A DNA stretch of 64,000 nucleotides from Sodalis sp. dw_96. Lineage in GTDB: Bacteria > Pseudomonadota > Gammaproteobacteria > Enterobacterales > Enterobacteriaceae. The position numbers and the translations under genes were made by a program. This document shows, piece after piece, positions 10,679-20,345 of this stretch (positions are counted from its first letter, which is position 1; each line of letters starts with the position of its first letter). The stretch lies in the NCBI RefSeq assembly GCF_018449575.1, contig NZ_JAAVUT010000020.1, positions 38,581-102,580 of the forward strand, written 5' to 3'. The notes beneath the pieces were generated by a model. That model ran no database searches and had not been told where the DNA came from. It saw only the letters and a list, made by a program, of their open reading frames with translations.

Positions 10679-10980
10679 GGTGTTTCATCCTTGTTAACAT
10701 CATCCTTGTTGGAAATAGCGCCGAAAAAGCGAGCGTCGGGGGCCGACGCAACGCGCTTATGCCAGCGGCCTTTTTTATCGGCAGTCCAGAGATGCCAGCG
10801 CTCGCCATCCCCCACCACCCCTTTGACCGGCGCGCTGTCGGTCCGGCTTTCCCGGCTGGCGCGCTCCGGCTCAAAGGGATTGCGTTCGGCGCTTTTTTGC
10901 TCCGCCGATAGCGGTGCGGCGCTTAGCAACAGAACGCTTAACGAAAGGAATAATGCCCCCGACCGGCGGTTATTTGACAT
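10675..10980 (-). CDS. hofP: HofP, pilus assembly accessory protein
   Basis: Small exported protein of the hofMNOPQ cluster. AAGGAGG stands just upstream of the ATG at 10980, giving 101 residues with a signal-like hydrophobic stretch (SGALFLSLSVLLLSAAPLSA, about residues 7-26) followed by a PilP-like short region (NPFEP). Earlier in-frame starts lie inside hofO and lack a ribosome site. Poorly conserved in sequence; identified mainly by position between hofO and hofQ. Confidence 0.8.
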   Translation of the reverse strand: MSNNRRSGALFLSLSVLLLSAAPLSAEQKSAERNPFEPERASRESRTDSAPVKGVVGDGERWHLWTADKKGRWHKRVASAPDARFFGAISNKDDVNKDETP

Positions 10981-11539
10981 GGCTCGCCTCCTTATCACGG
11001 ACCGGCGCCGGGTCCGCCAGTTCAAACTCGATGTCCAGTCTGCCGCCGCGGACCCCTACCGCAAAAGAATCCAGCGACAAGCCGCCCGATAAGCCGGCCA
11101 AACGGCCTAACATGCGGTGAAGCCCCGGATAATCAGTGTTCGCCGCCACGGTCCAGCGGCGGGGAGCCGCGCGACGATCGGTGCCCGAAGGCGCGGCCCG
11201 CCAAGTTAATTTCCCACCAAGGCCGGGATCGATGGATTTGATAAATACCGCCGGTTCCCGGCGCGCTGTTTCGCAGGCGGCCAACTCGCGATGGATTGAT
11301 GAAATTTGCGTCTCCAACTGAGCCTTGGTCGGCCATTCGGCCATGTTGTGCCCATGCTGCCGTAACGCATTTTCGATGTGCCGGATATCCCGGCGCACGT
11401 CATCCAGGGCTTTTTGCCCTGGACGAAGAAGCAGTGACGCGCCGAGAGCGATAACCGCCGCGACGGCAATCAGCGCCGACGTCAATACCCACCACGGCCG
11501 GTCAATCCCGCGCCATAACAATCGCTTAACGGGATGCAT
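10970..11539 (-). CDS. hofO: HofO, PilO-like inner-membrane protein
   Basis: 189 residues: short cytoplasmic start, one transmembrane helix (about residues 17-38), then a coiled-coil-like segment and a periplasmic domain, the PilO layout. In type IV pilus systems PilN and PilO form the inner-membrane alignment complex. Overlaps hofN upstream by 14 bp and hofP downstream by 11 bp. Confidence 0.85.
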   Translation of the reverse strand: MHPVKRLLWRGIDRPWWVLTSALIAVAAVIALGASLLLRPGQKALDDVRRDIRHIENALRQHGHNMAEWPTKAQLETQISSIHRELAACETARREPAVFIKSIDPGLGGKLTWRAAPSGTDRRAAPRRWTVAANTDYPGLHRMLGRLAGLSGGLSLDSFAVGVRGGRLDIEFELADPAPVRDKEASHVK

Positions 11540-12080
11540 TGTTTATCGCCCTCCCGGGCCAGGGGGTTTGCAGTTGGAATCGCAGCAAACCATTCTCCAG
11601 GCGGGTAATTTCATGCCAATGAGCCGGTTTGAGCAAGGGATGACGGCCAAGCCGGCTGTTAGTCTCGACGATGGCCGCATAGCTCCGGCTACAGCCGCCC
11701 GCCAGCAACCGGCCCTCCCGCAGGCGCAGCGAAGTTAACCACAATCCCGGCGGCAACAGCGCCGGCAGCTGTTGAAAAAATCGATAATATTGCTGGTTGG
11801 CCTGTCTGATCCGGCGGTAGTGTTTCAAGGTGTCTTGCAGCCGTGCGCACTGCGCCACCCGCTGTTGATGTTCACTCCGCTGCTGAAGGGCATGCCGTTG
11901 CTGCTGCTGTAACAGCGCCAAACGCGCCGCCAGCGAAGACTGCTCCTCCCGCCAGCGCAGCCACGACCCGCCGGTAGAACAAAAGGCCAACAGCAGTTCG
12001 GCCGCCAGCACAATAATTACCGCCCTTGCCCGGCGACGGCGACGGCGCTGCCGCCAGGGCAGCAGATTAACCTGACACAT
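11526..12080 (-). CDS. hofN: HofN, PilN-like inner-membrane protein
   Basis: 184 residues beginning CQVNLLPWRQRRRRRR. The N-terminal NLLPWR motif is the PilM-binding tail typical of PilN. A transmembrane helix (about residues 20-38) and a Gln-rich coiled coil (about residues 45-90) follow. The start shares bases with the hofM stop, so translation is coupled. Confidence 0.88.
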   Translation of the reverse strand: MCQVNLLPWRQRRRRRRARAVIIVLAAELLLAFCSTGGSWLRWREEQSSLAARLALLQQQQRHALQQRSEHQQRVAQCARLQDTLKHYRRIRQANQQYYRFFQQLPALLPPGLWLTSLRLREGRLLAGGCSRSYAAIVETNSRLGRHPLLKPAHWHEITRLENGLLRFQLQTPWPGRAINNASR

Positions 12081-12931
12081 CAGATATCCTCCTGGCGCAG
12101 CGCCAGGCCGCCCGCGATGAGAAAAGCCTGCGGACAGGGCGGAGCGGGGGGATATATCTGCCAGAAGGTGTCAAAGGGCGGCCAGGGAAGCGCGCCCTCC
12201 GGCACGGCCGAGCCGGTGTTGCTGCTGTAATACGCCTCAGGGCAAACCGCACCCCTTTCGCCCGGATACTGCCGGCATATCATTCGTCGCAGGGTGACAA
12301 AATCAACGGTGTCCTCCCGGCGGACAAAACCGAACTCAAGGGGACAGGACAAGGGCGAAACCCAGCACCAGTCCCTGCCGAGCCCATGAATCAGCGTGAA
12401 CTCCCGCTCCAGTCCGGCATGCCGGGCCATGCAACGCAGGGCGCACGGCATGAAATCCATGATTTGCGGGTCAAGCCCGGCGGCGGACAGGCAAGATTGC
12501 CATTGCGTTATGGCGGTTTGCCGGGCAGCGGTCACCAGCAGGGTGTGCGGTACCAAGGGATCGTCCCGGTAATCCAACAGCAGCGGGCCGCTGTCCTCGG
12601 GGAAATGGCGTCTCGAATGGGAAGCGATATACAGGCCCCGCTCCGGTTCACGCAGCCGCCGGTCCGGTGCTTTTATCCGCCGTTGCGAAAACAGGTGAGC
12701 CGGCAAACAAACTCGTAACGAAATGCTACCGGGCAAATGTTTTCGCCACCCGGCCAGAAGCCTGCCGACACCGGGACAAGGCAACCCCTCCACGTCATTT
12801 AACGATGCCGCCGGCAAGGTGTGTTGCCACCAATGTCTAAGCAGCCAACCCCGCCGCCGACGTTGTACCGCCAGGGCCCGTACCGTGCTGTTTCCAATCT
12901 CCAATCCGACCTGCCAGTGGCGGAATGCCAT
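12080..12931 (-). CDS. hofM: HofM, PilM-like protein
   Basis: 283 residues of an actin-fold PilM-type protein (opening GLEIGNSTVRALAVQ, then the VCLPAHLFSQRRI and LDYRDD regions). It should bind the cytoplasmic tail of HofN. First gene of the leftward hofMNOPQ operon and divergent from mrcA across a 118-bp gap that must hold both promoters. The same divergence is present in E. coli. Confidence 0.9.
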   Translation of the reverse strand: MAFRHWQVGLEIGNSTVRALAVQRRRRGWLLRHWWQHTLPAASLNDVEGLPCPGVGRLLAGWRKHLPGSISLRVCLPAHLFSQRRIKAPDRRLREPERGLYIASHSRRHFPEDSGPLLLDYRDDPLVPHTLLVTAARQTAITQWQSCLSAAGLDPQIMDFMPCALRCMARHAGLEREFTLIHGLGRDWCWVSPLSCPLEFGFVRREDTVDFVTLRRMICRQYPGERGAVCPEAYYSSNTGSAVPEGALPWPPFDTFWQIYPPAPPCPQAFLIAGGLALRQEDI

Positions 12932-13049
12932 GTTTTACCGCTCCCTATCATCCGTAATGAAAAGTACGTATCCAACGTGCAGGCTTACCTTTATACTAGC
13001 GCGCGGTTGTTTATAAACTGCCCAAACGACATGAAATGGGAAATCTCAG

Positions 13050-15581
13050 GTGAAGTTCGTAAAATATTTATTAATCTTTGTAGTGTGTTGCATCTTGTTG
13101 GGAGCCGCCTCGATATTCGGCATGTACAAATACATTGAGCCGCAGTTGCCTGATGTCGCGACCCTGAAAGATGTACGACTGCAAACCCCGATGCAGGTCT
13201 ATAGCGCGGACGGCGAATTGATGGCGCAGTTCGGCGAAAAACGCCGGATTCCCTTGCGGCTCGATCAGATCCCCCCCGATCTGGTACATGCCTTCGTCGC
13301 GACCGAGGACAGCCGCTTTTATGAACATCACGGTGTGGATCCGGTGGGCATTATGCGAGCCGCCTCCATAGCCCTGATGTCCGGTCACGCCACGCAAGGC
13401 GCCAGCACCATCACCCAGCAACTGGCGCGTAACTTCTTTTTGAGTCCGGAACGGACGTTGATCCGCAAGATCAAAGAAGCCTTTCTCGCCATTCGCATCG
13501 AGCAGTTGCTGACAAAAGACGAAATCATCGAGTTGTATCTGAATAAAATCTATCTCGGCTATCGCGCTTATGGCGTCGGCGCGGCCGCCCAGGTCTATTT
13601 CGGCAAAGATGTCGGTCAACTCAGCCTGGCTGAAATGGCGGTGATAGCCGGCTTGCCCAAAGCGCCCTCCACGTTCAATCCGCTGTTTTCCCACGATCGG
13701 GCCTTGGCGCGACGCAATTTTGTCTTGTCCCGCATGCTGGACGAGAAGTACATCACCCGCGATCAGTTCGAGCAGGCCCGCAACACGCCGCTGGTAGCCA
13801 ACTATCATGCCCCTCAGATGAGCTTCTCGGCACCTTATGTCGCTGAAATGGTGCGGCAGGACATGCTGAAACGCTATGGGGACAATGCCTATACCGACGG
13901 TTACAAGGTCTACACCACCATCACCAAAAAACTTCAGTTGGCGGCGCAGGACGCGGTAAGGAATAACGTCATTGATTACGATATGCGGCACGGCTATCGG
14001 GGCCCAAGCAATGTTTTGTGGAAAATCGGCGCAACGCCCTGGGATCAAAAGCGCATTAGCGGCAGTTTGAAATCGCTGCCGGTCTACGGCCCGCTGCTGC
14101 CGGCGGTGGTTACCCAGGCTGACGCCGGGCAGGCCACCGCCATGTTGTCGGACGGCAGTAATGTCGAGTTGACCATGGCCGGCATACATTGGGCGCGCCC
14201 GTACAGAACCGACAGGCTACAGGGCGCGGTGCCGAGAAAAGTCACCGATACGGTTCAAGCCGGTCAACAGATCTGGGTGCGCAAGGTGAATAATGATTGG
14301 TGGCTGGCGCAGTTGCCGGACGTCAATTCGGCCTTGGTGTCGATAGATCCCTCCAGCGGCGCGGTAAAGGCCCTGGTGGGTGGTTTCGATTTCAACCAGA
14401 GCAAATTCAACCGGGCAACCCAGGCGCTGCGGCAGGTGGGTTCCAATATCAAACCCTTCCTGTACACCGCCGCCCTGGACAAGGGGCTGACCTTGGCCAC
14501 CATCTTGAACGACGCGCCTATTTCCCGCTGGGACGCCGGCGCCGGCGCCGACTGGCGGCCGAAGAACTCTCCCCCCACCTATGACGGTCCGATTCGCCTG
14601 CGCCAGGGCCTGGGACAATCTAAAAACGTCGTCATGGTGCGCGCCATGCGCGCCATGGGCGTGGACTATGCCGCCGAGTACCTGCAACGCTTCGGTTTCC
14701 CGCCGCAGAACATCGTGCATACCGAATCGCTGGCATTGGGTTCCGCCTCGTTTACCCCGTTGCAAATGGTGCGGGGCTACGCGGTGCTGGCAAACGGCGG
14801 ATATTTGGTAGACCCCTACCTGACCGCCAAAATCGAAGACGATTCGGGTAAGGTCCTGTTCGAGGCCAAACCGAAGACGGTGTGCGATACCTGCAATTTG
14901 CCGGTGATTTACGGCGATACCAATAGATCGGCGGTTTTATCCGATGACGACATGGAAAATGTCGCGGTATCACACCAGCCCGGCAATAACGCCGCCGTCC
15001 CCATGCCGCAGTTGGAAAACGTTTCCCCCGCCCAGGCCGCCGCGGATGGCGAGCAGCAATATGCCCCCCACGTCATCAGTACTCCGCTGGCCTTCCTGAT
15101 TCATGACGCCCTCAACAGCAACATCTTCGGCGAACCGGGCTGGCAAGGTACCGGCTGGCGCGCCGGGCGTGATTTGAAACGCCATGATATCGGCGGTAAA
15201 ACCGGCACCACCAACAGTTCGAAAGATGCTTGGTTCTCCGGTTACGGTCCTCAGACGGTGACCTCGGTATGGATAGGTTTCGACGATCATCGCCGCGATC
15301 TGGGCCGAAGTCCATCCGGCGGTGAAGGCGGGGCGCAAAGCGCCCAGCCGGCCTGGGATGATTTTATGAAAGTCGCGTTGGACGGCATTCCGGAACAGAA
15401 GATCACGCCGCCACAGGGCATCGTCACCGTCAGCATCGACAAGAGCAGCGGTAAATTATCCGATGGGGGCGGCAACAGCCGCGAAGAGTATTTTATCGAC
15501 GGCACGCAGCCAAAGGATAAAGTGGTGCATGAAGTGGGCACCACGCTGATGGATAACGGCGAGTCCCACGAACTGTTCTGA
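13050..15581 (+). CDS. mrcA: penicillin-binding protein 1A
   Basis: Bifunctional class A PBP that polymerises and cross-links peptidoglycan. N-terminal membrane anchor (residues 5-25); GT51 transglycosylase with catalytic Glu86 in ATEDSRFYEHHGVDP, and QGASTITQQLARN; then an OB-like insert and the transpeptidase with the SxxK serine in VGSNIKPF, an SKN-type motif in QSKNVVMVRA and KTGTTNSSKDAWF. GTG start aligned with E. coli MKFVKY. 843 residues (850 in E. coli). Confidence 0.97.
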   Translation: MKFVKYLLIFVVCCILLGAASIFGMYKYIEPQLPDVATLKDVRLQTPMQVYSADGELMAQFGEKRRIPLRLDQIPPDLVHAFVATEDSRFYEHHGVDPVGIMRAASIALMSGHATQGASTITQQLARNFFLSPERTLIRKIKEAFLAIRIEQLLTKDEIIELYLNKIYLGYRAYGVGAAAQVYFGKDVGQLSLAEMAVIAGLPKAPSTFNPLFSHDRALARRNFVLSRMLDEKYITRDQFEQARNTPLVANYHAPQMSFSAPYVAEMVRQDMLKRYGDNAYTDGYKVYTTITKKLQLAAQDAVRNNVIDYDMRHGYRGPSNVLWKIGATPWDQKRISGSLKSLPVYGPLLPAVVTQADAGQATAMLSDGSNVELTMAGIHWARPYRTDRLQGAVPRKVTDTVQAGQQIWVRKVNNDWWLAQLPDVNSALVSIDPSSGAVKALVGGFDFNQSKFNRATQALRQVGSNIKPFLYTAALDKGLTLATILNDAPISRWDAGAGADWRPKNSPPTYDGPIRLRQGLGQSKNVVMVRAMRAMGVDYAAEYLQRFGFPPQNIVHTESLALGSASFTPLQMVRGYAVLANGGYLVDPYLTAKIEDDSGKVLFEAKPKTVCDTCNLPVIYGDTNRSAVLSDDDMENVAVSHQPGNNAAVPMPQLENVSPAQAAADGEQQYAPHVISTPLAFLIHDALNSNIFGEPGWQGTGWRAGRDLKRHDIGGKTGTTNSSKDAWFSGYGPQTVTSVWIGFDDHRRDLGRSPSGGEGGAQSAQPAWDDFMKVALDGIPEQKITPPQGIVTVSIDKSSGKLSDGGGNSREEYFIDGTQPKDKVVHEVGTTLMDNGESHELF

Positions 15582-15733
15582 TGGCGGGCCAGGCCCGCTG
15601 CACGCGGGGCTGGAAGCGTGCGTGTTAAGGGAGACCGTGCTGATGGGGTCGAAGCGGGCGTGGTTTTTCCGCCCGCCGGAGCGCCCCACAGCATGGTATG
15701 CCCGCTACCACCAAAGCTTAAACCGTGCCCGGT

Positions 15734-15836
15734 CGGGACAGAATGCTAGATCGTAAACACGCCGTGAATACGTCCATGTAGGCTCGATCCGCGCCGTCCT
15801 GGCGCGGACGGTTAACTCCTCTATCATTCTGTCCCG
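15734..15836. repeat. 103-bp MITE-like palindromic repeat, copy 1
   Basis: Bounded by inverted ends GGGACAGAATGCTAGA and TCTATCATTCTGTCCC (15 of 16 complementary), with an inner hairpin TCCGCGCC / GGCGCGGA. A second 103-bp copy lies at 38757-38859 inside the mdc operon. The intervening bases (including GTAAACACGCCGTGAAT) are conserved between copies. Sits between mrcA and nudE, whose genes converge. No target-site duplication is obvious. Confidence 0.85.
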
Positions 15837-15925
15837 CCTCTTTGACTCCGGACTCGTTTGTTAGCAGTGAAACTTTGGACCCAACAATGCCCGCCAAGGG
15901 GTGAAAGCGCCGAAGGCCGGCCGTT

Positions 15926-16483
15926 CTATTTCTGATTCTGGATAAGCCACGCATGGGCCAGAAACAGCGCGCTGACGTTGCGGGCTTCGCGAAAATCCGG
16001 CTCGTTCAGCAGGTCCATCATGGTGGCGATGGGCCAGCGCACCTGGGGCAGAGGTTCGGGTTCGTCGCCCTGGCGCCGCTGCGGGTAAAGATCCTGCGCC
16101 ACCAGGATATTCATCCGGCTGGAAAAATAGGAGGGCGCCATGGTGAGTTTGGTCAGGATATCCATTCGGCCGGCGCCGAAACCCACCTCCTCCATCAACT
16201 CCCGGTTGGCCGCGGTGAGGATATCTTCGCCGGGGTCAATCAGTCCCTTGGGAAAACCCAGCTCATAGTCTTCTATCGCCACGGCATATTCGCGAATCAG
16301 CACTATATGTGAGTCGATCACCGGCACAATCATCACCGCCTCGCGATCCGAAGGCTGCATCCTTTCATAAATCCTTCGCGCCCCGTTGCTGAACTCGAGA
16401 TCAACGGATTCAACATTAAACAACCGGGACTGCGCGATAGTTTCGACTTTATGTATTTTTGGTTTTTGCAGATGCTTATCCAT
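15926..16483 (-). CDS. nudE: ADP compounds hydrolase NudE
   Basis: Nudix hydrolase acting on Ap3A, ADP-ribose and NADH. The Nudix box GLIDPGEDILTAANRELMEEVGFG-type signature runs over about residues 81-103 with the REL..EEVG core intact. MDKHLQKPK at 16483 aligns with the E. coli start and gives 185 residues (186 in E. coli); the ATG at 16510 lacks a ribosome site. Convergent with mrcA. Confidence 0.94.
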   Translation of the reverse strand: MDKHLQKPKIHKVETIAQSRLFNVESVDLEFSNGARRIYERMQPSDREAVMIVPVIDSHIVLIREYAVAIEDYELGFPKGLIDPGEDILTAANRELMEEVGFGAGRMDILTKLTMAPSYFSSRMNILVAQDLYPQRRQGDEPEPLPQVRWPIATMMDLLNEPDFREARNVSALFLAHAWLIQNQK

Positions 16484-16955
16484 AGTTATCCCGGAGTCAA
16501 CGAAGTGCATGGCACAGCATAACCGCCCGCGCGGCGAAACAACAGATGAAGACGAGGATGGTCTGTTTCCGGCGCCGGATGTTGACGGTGTTAACGTTAG
16601 CAGGTTTTAAGGCTTGATCGCATTGTGCATTAATGAGAACCTTCGCCGCAACCGCCAACAGCGACTCCGCTCATTTTCTCGCCATTAACCGGAACATTCA
16701 GCAACTCATTGTTATCAGGTGGCAAGCGAAAAAAATTATAGAGATTAAAATAGGAAAATACCGATATATCAGGGGAGAATGGATTGTTAACCTGTACTAA
16801 GTATTGATACTCGTCCTGTTTCGTTCCTGCGCGGTTTATCAATCAAGGGATCGAATGTTTCGTTGTCGAAGGTGGACGCTCCCGGAACAGCGCCAGCTTG
16901 ATACGTATCATATTCTCGATGTGTCGTAAATTTTTCGTGTATCGATGGGGATGGC
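16484..16955. other. nudE-igaA intergenic region
   Basis: 472 bp between the divergent genes nudE and igaA; their promoters should lie here. The only open frames are short and without family resemblance. I see no RNA gene or repeat. Confidence 0.4.
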
Positions 16956-19079
16956 ATGAGCACAATAGCATTTGTATTGTCCGTACTGTTTACCTGTGCG
17001 ATCGCGGTTCTTGCTTATCGGCTTTATCGCAAACGACTTCTCCCCGCAGCCATCAAGCGTCTGCCGTTCCTGCAGCCGATCCCGCGTAAACTGACCGCGG
17101 AAGAACGCGCGGCCATAGAACGCTATTTTCAGCAGAATGAACATTTGCAGAGTTCCCCGCTGGCGCCGGCCCAGGCGGTGGAATCCCTGGCTTTAACACC
17201 GCAAAGTGAAAATATTTATGCGGCTACCCATGCCATTACCCGCTACGGCCTGGTCACCGACGCGCCGCATACCTGGCGGTATTATCTCGACAGCACGGAA
17301 ATTCACCTGCCCCCGTTATGGGAACAATATATCGCCGAAGAGAATCATGTCGAGCTGATCAAAACCGCCGGCATCCCGCTGGTCATTGCCCTAAACGGGC
17401 ATTCGCTGGTGGACTATGTCTACGCGCCGCAAGCCGCGAATCCGCCGCAAATGGTGCCGAACTCCTCCATGCGCGAGCAGGAAAACGAACAGGTCGAATT
17501 GCTGAATATCCGCAAGGAGACGCCGCAGGAGCAGGCGATAAACCACCCGTCGGGGATTCGTGAAGCCGCCATGGTCAGCGCGGCGCTGCTGCTGCTGTTC
17601 ACCAGCCTGCTGGCGCCGGTGATGGCCGTGCCCTGGCTGGCGGCCATCGCCGGCCTGTTGATTGTTTGGTGCGTCTGGATGCTGTTCCGTCCGCCGTCGC
17701 AGCGTACCAGACTCGACATCCATTGCCTGCGGGGCACCCCGAAACGCTGGGGACTGTTCGGCGAATCCGATCGCAACCGCCTCGCAACCATTTCGCTGGG
17801 CATCATCGATTTGACTTATCCACCTCATTGGCTGCCTTTTATCGACCATGATTTGGGTAAAAAAACCGACGTGGACATTTACATCAATCGCCAGGTGGTA
17901 CGCCAGGGCCGGTTTCTTTCACTCCATGATGAAATGGTGAATTTCCCGGTTCAGCGCTGGGGAAAAAACCTGGTATTGTTCTGCAGCTCCATGCTTGTGC
18001 TGTGCCTGCTGCTGGCCTACGTCCCGCTCTCCCTGCCGCTGACGATGAGCATGGCCTGGCTGAAGGGGGCGCAGAATGTCCAGGCCACTGACGCCAATAC
18101 CCTCGAAGCGGCGCCGTTGCGTATCGGCGATACATTGAAGGTGCAGGGGACCGGCATGTGTTTTGTGGATACCTCCCTTACCACCGCGCCGAAAAATCCG
18201 TTCCTGCCCTTTGATTGTTCGAGCATTTACTGGAATAACGCCGTACCTTTGCCCACCCCTGAATCGGATACCGTGGACAAGGCTATGGCGTTGCTCAATA
18301 CCGTCGACAACCAGCTTCATCCGGAATTGAACTCCGATCCGAAAATAAATCCCGTACTGGCGAACGCTATCCAGAAATCCGGCATGATCCTGTTGGACGA
18401 TTTCGCCGACATCATTTTGAAGACCCAGGATCTCTGCCGCGACGATGCCGCCTGCGCACGGCTCAAAACCGCCCTGGTCAATCTGGCCAACGGCCGGGAC
18501 TGGCCGTCGGTGGTCAGGCGCGCCCGCGGCGGTACGTTAAAGGGGGTCAATGTATTATTGCGGCCGGTGAGTGCCGAAACCCTTGAGAATCTGGTGAACG
18601 CCGCCACCGGGTCGTTCTTCGCCAGCGAAACCCGCCTGGCCACCAACGCCCTTAATAGCCCTCCCCCCGGAGGGGTGCTAATCAGCAGCGATGAGGGCAG
18701 GCTGCTGGTGGATCATCCGCTGCCGGTAAATTCATTATATGATTACACCGGCCTGGCCCAATGGCGGGAGTTGCAGCGCCTCTCGTCCATGCTGCTGCAT
18801 ACGCCTTTTCGCGCGCAGGGGGTCATTACCAATATCAGCGTGGATGTCAACGGCACCCGGCACATCGCCCTGCACAGTGAACCGGATGTCATTACCGTAT
18901 GGCGTTACCTGGGCACTACCCTATTGCTATTGCTGGTCATTATCAGCGCGCTGGTGAATGTCTGCCTGACGGCGCTGCGCCTGCTGAAAAGCCGCCATCG
19001 CGGCCAGGATATACAGCGTTATTATGAAAGCTGCTTTAATCCTGATTTACCCAATGTCACGCTGAAGACACTGCCGTAG
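16956..19079 (+). CDS. igaA: intracellular growth attenuator IgaA (Rcs repressor)
   Basis: Polytopic inner-membrane protein that restrains the Rcs phosphorelay (through RcsD) and is released by RcsF on envelope stress; essential in Salmonella unless Rcs is lost. 707 residues (711 in E. coli YrfF). Membrane segments near residues 5-25, a pair around 205-250, one around 340-365 and one around 648-672 bracket two cytoplasmic lobes and a periplasmic domain. Conserved blocks: EIHLPPLWEQYI, LRGTPKRWGLFGE, GTGMCFVDTS, IQKSGMILLDDFADI. Confidence 0.96.
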   Translation: MSTIAFVLSVLFTCAIAVLAYRLYRKRLLPAAIKRLPFLQPIPRKLTAEERAAIERYFQQNEHLQSSPLAPAQAVESLALTPQSENIYAATHAITRYGLVTDAPHTWRYYLDSTEIHLPPLWEQYIAEENHVELIKTAGIPLVIALNGHSLVDYVYAPQAANPPQMVPNSSMREQENEQVELLNIRKETPQEQAINHPSGIREAAMVSAALLLLFTSLLAPVMAVPWLAAIAGLLIVWCVWMLFRPPSQRTRLDIHCLRGTPKRWGLFGESDRNRLATISLGIIDLTYPPHWLPFIDHDLGKKTDVDIYINRQVVRQGRFLSLHDEMVNFPVQRWGKNLVLFCSSMLVLCLLLAYVPLSLPLTMSMAWLKGAQNVQATDANTLEAAPLRIGDTLKVQGTGMCFVDTSLTTAPKNPFLPFDCSSIYWNNAVPLPTPESDTVDKAMALLNTVDNQLHPELNSDPKINPVLANAIQKSGMILLDDFADIILKTQDLCRDDAACARLKTALVNLANGRDWPSVVRRARGGTLKGVNVLLRPVSAETLENLVNAATGSFFASETRLATNALNSPPPGGVLISSDEGRLLVDHPLPVNSLYDYTGLAQWRELQRLSSMLLHTPFRAQGVITNISVDVNGTRHIALHSEPDVITVWRYLGTTLLLLLVIISALVNVCLTALRLLKSRHRGQDIQRYYESCFNPDLPNVTLKTLP

Positions 19080-19188
19080 TCCGCGGCGGCAGGATGGGCT
19101 GAAAATATATGCTACCCTAATGGACAGGCCCGCCTTAGCGCGGGCATTCAAATTTTGCTTATCGCCACCCACCATCCCTGGAGTACGC

Positions 19189-19878
19189 ATGTCATCTGCT
19201 ATCAATTGGCATCAGATAGATACTGTTATTCTTGATATGGACGGCACCTTGCTGGACCTGGCTTTCGACAATCTTTTCTGGCTGCGGCTGGTGCCGGAAT
19301 GCCTGAGCAAACAGCGGGGCATCTCTTCAAAGCAGGCCCAGGCGCTGATTCAGCAAGAATACCAAGCGGTGCGGCACACCCTCAATTGGTACTGCTTCGA
19401 TTACTGGAGCCAACGTCTGGATCTGGACATTCACGCCATGACCGTTGAACTGGGCCATCAGGTACGTCTGCGGGAGGATACGCTGCCCCTGCTCACCGCG
19501 CTGCGTCGCCATGGTTTGAAAACTATTTTGCTCACCAATGCCCATCCCAAGGGGCTGGCGGTGAAAGTCGCCCATACCGGACTGGACCGGCACCTTGATT
19601 TATTACTTTCTACCCATACATTTGGTTATCCCAAGGAAGATCAGCGTTTGTGGCAACAGGTGCAGCGGCATACCGGTTTTGACCCGGCGCGATCCCTTTT
19701 TATCGATGACAGCGAGACCATACTTGATGCGGCGCTGACCTTTGGCATTCGTTATTGCCTCGGCGTCAGCAATCCCGATTCCGGCGTGGCGCCGCAAATT
19801 TTCCAGCGCCATCCCGCGCTGGACGACTACCGAACCCAATTGCCCGCCTTGGCGCAAGCTTATGCCGGGACGGAGTAG
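19189..19878 (+). CDS. yrfG: GMP/IMP nucleotidase (HAD family) YrfG
   Basis: HAD phosphatase; E. coli YrfG dephosphorylates purine mononucleotides. Motifs: ILDMDGTLLDLAFDN (catalytic Asp), LLTNAHP, GYPKEDQRLW, LFIDDSETILDAA. The ATG at 19189 has GGAG at good spacing and yields 229 residues (222 in E. coli). Upstream in-frame codons from 19120 look like untranslated leader. Leads the yrfG-hslR-hslO group. Confidence 0.94.
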   Translation: MSSAINWHQIDTVILDMDGTLLDLAFDNLFWLRLVPECLSKQRGISSKQAQALIQQEYQAVRHTLNWYCFDYWSQRLDLDIHAMTVELGHQVRLREDTLPLLTALRRHGLKTILLTNAHPKGLAVKVAHTGLDRHLDLLLSTHTFGYPKEDQRLWQQVQRHTGFDPARSLFIDDSETILDAALTFGIRYCLGVSNPDSGVAPQIFQRHPALDDYRTQLPALAQAYAGTE

Positions 19879-19890
19879 TGATGCGGAGGC

Positions 19891-20316
19891 ATGATGAAAA
19901 ATAAGGACCATCAGGAACAGGACCCGGATGAAAGTATTCGGCTCGATAAATGGCTGTGGGCGGCCCGGTTTTATAAAACCCGCGCCATAGCCCGTGAGAT
20001 GGTGGAGGGCGGCAAGGTTCATTACAACGGGCAGCGGACCAAACCCAGTAAGATTATGGAAAGCGGTGCGGAAATCACGCTCCGCCAGGGTGACGATGAG
20101 CGGACGGTGGTAGCGCTGACGCTGACGCTGCAGCGCCGTTCGGCCAGTGAAGCGCAGCAGCTTTATATGGAAACGCAGGCAAGCGTGGCGAAGCGGGAAA
20201 AACTGGCCGCGGCAAGAAAGATAAACGCACAGAATGTGACCCATCCGGACCGGCGCCCGGACAAAAAAGAGCGCCGCAACCTGATCAAATTCAAATATGG
20301 TGGGCCGGGGGAATAA
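19891..20316 (+). CDS. hslR: heat shock protein 15 (ribosome-associated, S4 domain)
   Basis: Hsp15 binds free 50S subunits that carry a stalled nascent chain and assists their recycling. The S4 RNA-binding domain covers about residues 12-70 ([19 protein letters not shown]). The C-terminus is basic. 141 residues (133 in E. coli). Tandem ATG codons at 19891 and 19894 follow a GGAGG site. 12 bp after yrfG and 29 bp before hslO, so an operon. Confidence 0.95.
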   Translation: MMKNKDHQEQDPDESIRLDKWLWAARFYKTRAIAREMVEGGKVHYNGQRTKPSKIMESGAEITLRQGDDERTVVALTLTLQRRSASEAQQLYMETQASVAKREKLAAARKINAQNVTHPDRRPDKKERRNLIKFKYGGPGE

Positions 20317-20345
20317 ACCGGCCACCTCCGGTAAAAGAGACGATT

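Noticed and set aside
13071..14189. 372-codon open frame on the minus strand opposite mrcA
   Set aside because: Antisense shadow of mrcA with no family resemblance or ribosome site.
16630..16842. 70-codon minus-strand frame between nudE and igaA
   Set aside because: No ribosome site seen, no recognised domain, lies in the expected promoter region.
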